IMG/VR virus record: IMGVR_UViG_3300027763_000216
Span: 1-25,991 of that record
Length of the DNA stretch: 25,991 nt
Strand: one strand, 5' to 3'
DNA from: a virus
The notes below the pieces were generated by a model that was not told the origin of the DNA, did not search any database, and saw nothing but the letters and a program-made list of their open reading frames with translations. Below are positions 21,962 to 25,991 of this stretch, piece after piece (the stretch's first letter is position 1; every line of letters starts with the position of its first letter). Made by a program: the position numbers and the translations under genes.

Positions 21962-23308
21962 TTATATCCTACGATCCGTTATTTTGGGTGTTTCTTTCCA
22001 TAATTCATTGAGCGTAACATCAGTTTTACCGACATGAATTCCTGTAATCCGATCATCTTTAACCGCAGGCTTGTCCTCATCTTTCCATACGATAGCAAGA
22101 TAGCGAAAAGCATCTGCGCTGTGACTTGTCCAATCATGTTTTGGGCGATCTCTAAATACTTTTTTATCATCATCCCACTCTCGTTGATATTGACGTAAAC
22201 ATTCTATGCCTTCTTCACACCTATTATCGAACCAAGTGCGAGTTAATGCAAGTCTCGTTGCTTGTATTCCGTCCTGTAATGACAGATTTGGTACGATTTT
22301 TAGGTGTTTTATGTCAATTTTTGTCGCAATTTGTTCGATTATGCTCTTACCACCACTTGCCAATGTTTTAGCCCTAGCGTCATGAGGTAGCCAATGAGTG
22401 CCATAAAAGAACCCAAATTCTTCTTCTTTTTGTTTAATTAAACCTGTGTAATATGGGATAGCCTGACCATTTGAGGAATGATGATCGAGGACTCTAATCT
22501 CACCATGCACGACTTGAAACCACCAAATAGACGTTGAATCATTAAACCCTAAGTCCCAAGCAGTATGACAAGGGAACATAGGGTCGTACTTAATATCTGT
22601 GATTCTACCTAAGTCTGTAATCTGACGCATCTGTTGACCATAATACGCACCTATAATGGCAGCTTCAAACGAACACAAAAACTCGGCTTCGTATTGATTA
22701 TCAGACATCATACGCTGTGCATCTAATAATTCAGACTCAGGTAATAACCCTGATTGATCTGCTCTTAATGTCTTAGAGTACCAGTCAGGATTGTTTTGAG
22801 CGTTTTTAAATATGTCATAGAAAGCATTATGGCCTTTAGGAGTACCAATAAATGTAGCCCAACCTTGTCTGTCTGCTAATGCTGGTCTAATAATCTCTCC
22901 CCATACTCTAGGTTTCATATCAGCAAATTCGTCTAATACAATTCCGTCACAATAGTTTCCACGAAGCGAGTCAGGGGTATCAGCTCCAAATAAGCGTATT
23001 TTCGCCCCATTGTGTAGTTGCACCCATAATTCTGATTGATTAGCTTTTTCTAATGCTGGCGCAGCAAAACGTAACAAATAGTCCCAAGCAACTGATTTAG
23101 CCTGTGAATAAAGTGGACATAGGTAAAAGTACCTACCGTCTGGCTTACCTTCTTTAATTGCCCTACGAATTAGATCATTGATACTAGCGACTGTCTTACC
23201 AGCACGTCTATGACACACTAATATAGCCCAACGTTCTGTACGATTATGAAAGGCTTTAAAGGCTTGACGTGCTTTGTATTCAAATTCGTGTACTACTACT
23301 TCACTCAT
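21962..23308 (-). CDS. terL: Terminase large subunit (packaging ATPase-nuclease)
   Basis: 448 residues from ATG 23306-23308. An ATG at 23324-23326 would add six residues and give a longer overlap with terS. Walker A is HRRAGKT (33-39), Walker B IVLDEF (123-128), and the coupling motif FIGTPKG is at 153-159. The RNase H-like nuclease starts with AWDLGFNDSTSIWWF (Asp252 metal ligand), with later acidic residues and SADAFRYLA near the C-terminus. All key ATPase and nuclease motifs are present, so it should be active in DNA translocation and headful-type or site-directed cutting. It overlaps terS by 8 bases and is 2 bases from the portal gene. Confidence 0.93.
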   Translation of the reverse strand: MSEVVVHEFEYKARQAFKAFHNRTERWAILVCHRRAGKTVASINDLIRRAIKEGKPDGRYFYLCPLYSQAKSVAWDYLLRFAAPALEKANQSELWVQLHNGAKIRLFGADTPDSLRGNYCDGIVLDEFADMKPRVWGEIIRPALADRQGWATFIGTPKGHNAFYDIFKNAQNNPDWYSKTLRADQSGLLPESELLDAQRMMSDNQYEAEFLCSFEAAIIGAYYGQQMRQITDLGRITDIKYDPMFPCHTAWDLGFNDSTSIWWFQVVHGEIRVLDHHSSNGQAIPYYTGLIKQKEEEFGFFYGTHWLPHDARAKTLASGGKSIIEQIATKIDIKHLKIVPNLSLQDGIQATRLALTRTWFDNRCEEGIECLRQYQREWDDDKKVFRDRPKHDWTSHSADAFRYLAIVWKDEDKPAVKDDRITGIHVGKTDVTLNELWKETPKITDRRI

Positions 23309-23594
23309 CTTGCCACTTGTATACATGGATTATGGGTTTAGTTTCGTCACCAACTTGTTCGACTCTAGCTAGTTTAGGTACATGATACTCAGCTACTTGC
23401 ATGAAACAATCAAAGGCTACTTTAGGGCCTAGCTTTTCATTCGTAGCGATGTCATCAAGCCATTCTTGTAGTTTGTGTGAGTTACCGTCCACGAACTTAG
23501 CGATCGCCTCTCTAGCGAGTGCTGTTGACTTATTAGGGACACCTGCAACACGTCCACCTGTCTTTTTTCTATTTGTTTCTACTGTAGATTCCAT
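23301..23594 (-). CDS. terS: Terminase small subunit
   Basis: 97 residues. The N-terminus is basic with KKTGGRVAGVPNKSTALARE, the 'GGR-x-x-G-x-PNK-x-T' DNA-binding start common to phage small terminases. It continues AIAKFVDGNSHKLQEWLDDI and ends with YHVPKLARVEQVGDETKP. It recognises the packaging site and regulates TerL. It overlaps terL by 8 bases. The 40-base gap upstream (23595-23634) is AT-rich and holds no clear terminator, and I cannot assign a promoter with confidence. Confidence 0.85.
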   Translation of the reverse strand: MESTVETNRKKTGGRVAGVPNKSTALAREAIAKFVDGNSHKLQEWLDDIATNEKLGPKVAFDCFMQVAEYHVPKLARVEQVGDETKPIIHVYKWQDE

Positions 23595-23634
23595 ATCTGT
23601 TCTAAGGTATTAGTTAAGATATATTAATTCTAAC

Positions 23635-25302
23635 CTATTTCTTGATTTTATTAAACTGTTCTTCTAATTGGTCTTTACGACTTAGCCCTATTACTGGTAT
23701 TCCAGCAAACATTTCTGAGCCAAACTTTTGAATCAATGATTTGCGTTCATCAGCAGAGCCATACTTGTATATATCTTTAATGCCGTTTTTTTCTAGTACA
23801 GACATTGTTTTAGCAGATACATCACTTGGAACAATAGCACCCTTGAATTCATTAATACCTACAGCTCGTTGAGGTTTAACTTCAAAATACTCTGTTGGCA
23901 TTTGTTTTAAGCCATTCATGTAATTGCTTATCTGATCTTTTAAATCTTTAGGCAAATTAGGGTAAACCCTGTCTAATGCGTTTATGTTTTTTGTCTCAGC
24001 AACCTCTAACAACGCATCTCTAGCGTCATAATTATTGATACCTTTTAAATTATTAATAATAGAATCATATTCTTTATCTGCTTTAGTTTTTATAACGTCA
24101 AAATCTTCGCTTTTAACAAGCCGATTGCGACTGTTTTTAATTTCTTCAAGATTTTTAAACTTAGGGGTAATTAAAGCTCTTATGTTGCCAACTCCGTAAT
24201 CATATCCTTCAGAACTTGCTCCACCCTTCATTTCTTTAACAACATTTTCTAAATTTACATTAGAATATTTGCGATTTCCTGACGGTGTATACCCTTTAAA
24301 TATTTTTGCTTTAGCATCAACACCGTAAAAAGGTAACATTTCATCAAAATTTTCAACCCAATTATCGTATTGATCTTTATTTTTTTTTATCAAATCTTTA
24401 ATGTCAGCGTTTTGTTTCCATTTTTCTGTGTATTCAGACAAATTAGGCAATAAACCTTTTTCATCTAAAAATTTTGCTTGTAATAATTTATTATCTGCTC
24501 TATCTTTAAACTTATCTAATAAATGAAACATATCATAATTAGAGTTATAAATTTTATCCTCTAACCCTGAGAACAAATCTTTTAATTTTTCTTCTGATTT
24601 GTAAGTTAACGGATAAGTAATTTCAGGCGATCTTTTTGTGTAAGCGTCTGATTTAAATGCAGGATTAGTTTTAGAGGGGATTGCCATTTCTTTTCCACCT
24701 ACTAAAGTAATATCACCAAACCCTTTTATGGGAGATTCAGTTTTACTTATAGCTAATGATGGTGCTGGCATACCACCTAATTTTTCAGCCGCAGCAAGTT
24801 TTTCAGGACTTACGTTGTGCAATACAAGCATTTCTTCACCAGCCCTAACATTAGGCACAAATGGAGATTGAGCTTCTTTGATCATGTTTCCTAATGGTAA
24901 ACCCTCAGTAGCTTTAGCACCTGCTCTTAATAAATAAGGCATAGCTGGACTTATTAATCCACCAACCATTTCATGTTGTTGACTGCCCTGATAGTCAGGG
25001 TTAATTCTAGGTATTTTAGCAAGTAGTTCTTCAGAAGTTGGTGCTGTTCTGTTACCAAATGTGTTTTGCATAGTTTCAGGTATAAACTGTCTAGCAAGTT
25101 GACTTGTATCGCCAGCAAGGGCAGGTAATTGAACTAATGCGCCTCGACCTAATGACTCTACTACGCTAGGAGTAACTTTAGCTACGTTTCTAATACCCTG
25201 ACCTAGTTCTTGGTACGACTGTTTCTTAGACATACCACGCAACAAGTCTGCAAATGTTTGCCCTAAAGACGGTTCATTAGGATCGTATTCAGGGTAGGCC
25301 AT
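23635..25302 (-). CDS. Large polyvalent/MuF-associated-like protein of unknown function (555 residues)
   Basis: Residues 1-150 are a structural-looking leader (SLGQTFADLLRGMSKKQSY; RGALVQLPALAGDTSQLARQ). From about 158: EEMLVLHNVSPEKLAAAEKL, GGMPAPSLAISKTESP and GFGDITLVGGKE. This 'L-x-HN-x-(S)-x-x-x-L-x-x-A-x-x-L-GG-x-x-x-PSLA(I/V)' signature recurs in very large phage and mobile-element 'polyvalent' proteins and MuF-linked effectors. The middle (about 210-460) is Lys/Asn-rich helical. The end carries YFEVKPQRAVGINEFKGAIV followed by an alpha/beta tail, also typical of those proteins. No catalytic set is certain. It could be injected with the DNA or act as an anti-defence or host-takeover factor. 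Confidence 0.65.
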   Translation of the reverse strand: MAYPEYDPNEPSLGQTFADLLRGMSKKQSYQELGQGIRNVAKVTPSVVESLGRGALVQLPALAGDTSQLARQFIPETMQNTFGNRTAPTSEELLAKIPRINPDYQGSQQHEMVGGLISPAMPYLLRAGAKATEGLPLGNMIKEAQSPFVPNVRAGEEMLVLHNVSPEKLAAAEKLGGMPAPSLAISKTESPIKGFGDITLVGGKEMAIPSKTNPAFKSDAYTKRSPEITYPLTYKSEEKLKDLFSGLEDKIYNSNYDMFHLLDKFKDRADNKLLQAKFLDEKGLLPNLSEYTEKWKQNADIKDLIKKNKDQYDNWVENFDEMLPFYGVDAKAKIFKGYTPSGNRKYSNVNLENVVKEMKGGASSEGYDYGVGNIRALITPKFKNLEEIKNSRNRLVKSEDFDVIKTKADKEYDSIINNLKGINNYDARDALLEVAETKNINALDRVYPNLPKDLKDQISNYMNGLKQMPTEYFEVKPQRAVGINEFKGAIVPSDVSAKTMSVLEKNGIKDIYKYGSADERKSLIQKFGSEMFAGIPVIGLSRKDQLEEQFNKIKK

Positions 25303-25469
25303 TACTTGACCTCTTTATCCAAGTCTTTGAGTTTGTTAGCAATAGCAGCTCTACGTTCTAAGCGTAGTCTTTGTTGCTTTTCTAGTGTAGATTCAACGTG
25401 AGGTCTTAACATTGCTTCTTCTTTTTTGTAAGTTCTGCTCATTGGTGTTGGGGGAATCATCTTAACCAT
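25302..25469 (-). CDS. Small charged protein of unknown function (55 residues)
   Basis: Runs from ATG 25467-25469 to TAA 25302-25304. The start is MVKMIPPTPMSRTYKKEEAM, followed by an Arg/Lys/Glu-rich helix (LEKQQRLRLERRAAIANKLK). TAATG overlaps on both sides show it is a real gene filling the space between its neighbours. No family is recognised. The basic helix could bind nucleic acid or a partner virion protein. Confidence 0.7.
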   Translation of the reverse strand: MVKMIPPTPMSRTYKKEEAMLRPHVESTLEKQQRLRLERRAAIANKLKDLDKEVK

Positions 25470-25651
25470 TACATATCCTTCATTTTAGAGGCTATCATTT
25501 CTCTGCGAGTAGGTTTAGCAGTCTTAGCAGATTCTTTAAAGTCTTTAGCAGTCGGGGCATTTTTGCTTCCAACCTTGTTCATCTTTTCACCTGATCCAGC
25601 AGCTATCCTAGCCTGTTTAGCGTGAATATTAGCGTATAGTCCGTTCTTCAT
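25469..25651 (-). CDS. Small basic conserved phage protein (60 residues)
   Basis: The start chosen is ATG 25649-25651, which forms a TAATG overlap with the upstream stop. An ATG four codons earlier would lie inside the upstream gene. The sequence MKNGLYANIHAKQARIAAGS then GEKMNKVGSK contains the 'GLYANIHAK-x-x-RI-x-x-GSGE-x-M' pattern, which I recall from small proteins in many environmental phages upstream of terminase genes. It is strongly basic. The function is unknown. Confidence 0.78.
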   Translation of the reverse strand: MKNGLYANIHAKQARIAAGSGEKMNKVGSKNAPTAKDFKESAKTAKPTRREMIASKMKDM

Positions 25652-25917
25652 TAGCATTTCCACCTTGCTCTAGCTGCCTTACCACGTTCACCATTCCATC
25701 CACTTGATCTTGCACAGAAACTATCGTGTCTTGAACCTGATGCTTGTGGGGCTTGTAAATTACTACCGTTCTTTGCGTTGTATGCTGCTCGACCCTTAGC
25801 CGTCATTCCTGCACCCTGTTCGGTAGGAAGATAGTTCTTACCCTTACCTACTGTAGTTTTAGGAATAGGCTTATCATGCTTTTCTACTGCAGCACGAATA
25901 TCATCCCTGCGAGTCAT
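25651..25917 (-). CDS. DUF6321-like small basic protein (88 residues)
   Basis: Start ATG 25915-25917 (MTRRDDIRAAVEKHDKPIPK); the longer reading to the window edge would overlap another coding frame. The C-terminal half has EQGAGMTAKGRAAYNAKNGS, NLQAPQ, DSFCARSSGWNGERGKAARA and ends RWKC. 'QG-x-GMTAKGR-x-x-Y-x-x-x-x-GSNL-x-AP ... SFCAR ... WKC' is the signature I associate with the DUF6321 phage family, with two conserved Cys. The function is unknown. It is always tiny and basic, suggesting a nucleic-acid or virion partner. Confidence 0.78.
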   Translation of the reverse strand: MTRRDDIRAAVEKHDKPIPKTTVGKGKNYLPTEQGAGMTAKGRAAYNAKNGSNLQAPQASGSRHDSFCARSSGWNGERGKAARARWKC

Positions 25918-25991
25918 CTTCTTTTCTGCCAATAAAACGACCATACGCTTCTTCAAGCATGGATTTTCTTGCGCCTTTAGCATTATCACGT
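25901..25991 (-). CDS. C-terminal end of an unidentified gene (partial)
   Basis: A frame open from the window edge encodes RDNAKGARKSMLEEAYGRF then IGRKEDDSQG and ends at TGA 25901-25903, overlapping the next gene by 17 bases. Its composition looks like a real protein end, better than the competing frame over the same bases. Too short to identify. Confidence 0.5.
   Translation of the reverse strand, partial: RDNAKGARKSMLEEAYGRFIGRKEDDSQG

Noticed and set aside
25918-25989. N-terminal extension of the DUF6321-like protein to the window edge
   Set aside because: The extension has unlikely composition and overlaps a better coding frame. ATG 25917 begins a plausible MTRRDD start.
1-25991. tRNA genes, CRISPR arrays, integrase or lysogeny genes
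   Set aside because: I saw no cloverleaf with CCA-end context, no regularly spaced repeats, and no recombinase or repressor motifs in the window.

Overview
The window looks like the late (structural and lysis) region of a tailed double-stranded DNA phage with podovirus-type architecture. Every gene I can support lies on the minus strand, so the operon reads from high to low coordinates. The DNA is AT-rich, genes are packed with overlaps of 1 to 20 bases (many TAATG or ATGA junctions), and most starts have AGGA/GGAG-type ribosome binding sites. The head and tail genes are of the P22/T7-like kind: P22-type portal, gp4-like adaptor, gp10/T7 gp12-like nozzle. The host cannot be named from sequence. 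A Gram-negative bacterium is the most likely guess, and an aquatic source is only an impression from similar phages.

Layout in transcription order. (1) 25991-23635: the end of an unidentified gene, three small basic proteins, and a 555-residue protein resembling phage polyvalent/MuF-associated proteins. (2) 23594-19680: small terminase, large terminase, portal. (3) 19680-15143: a 945-residue repeat-containing tail fibre, two mini-proteins, a coiled-coil protein with NAFQ repeats, and a GT9-type glycosyltransferase whose N-terminal part has no normal start codon. (4) 15143-11877: a small conserved protein, the scaffold, the major capsid protein and a probable decoration protein, closed by a strong Rho-independent terminator with a UUCG loop. 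(5) 11794-8034: a head-associated protein, adaptor, nozzle and GNAT-like protein. (6) 8032-3756: Gln/Ala-rich virion proteins (one ending in a peptidase S74 chaperone domain) and probable internal/ejection proteins. (7) 3763-1091: a second fibre locus with a short fibre, a fibre with a carbohydrate-binding-like fold, a C1q-like tip, XkdW-like mini-proteins and a small fibre-tip protein. (8) 1089-1: four small membrane proteins including a GTA-type holin, then the start of a GH108 endolysin.

The standout feature is the major capsid gene. Its coding sequence is in three pieces (12196-13653) separated by two intervening sequences of about 238 and 239 bases. Both carry a group I intron core: matching P7 strands, a P8 hairpin with a GAAA loop and changed-but-paired stems, and a shared P3-side block. 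Neither contains a homing endonuclease. Removing both gives a continuous 326-residue HK97-type capsid protein. They look like sibling self-splicing introns inside the most highly expressed gene of the phage.

Other points of interest are the glycosyltransferase that seems to start at AUU (or by frameshift), the recurring fibre plus XkdW-like mini-protein plus mini-tip arrangement, and the placement of the fibre/glycosyltransferase block between portal and scaffold.
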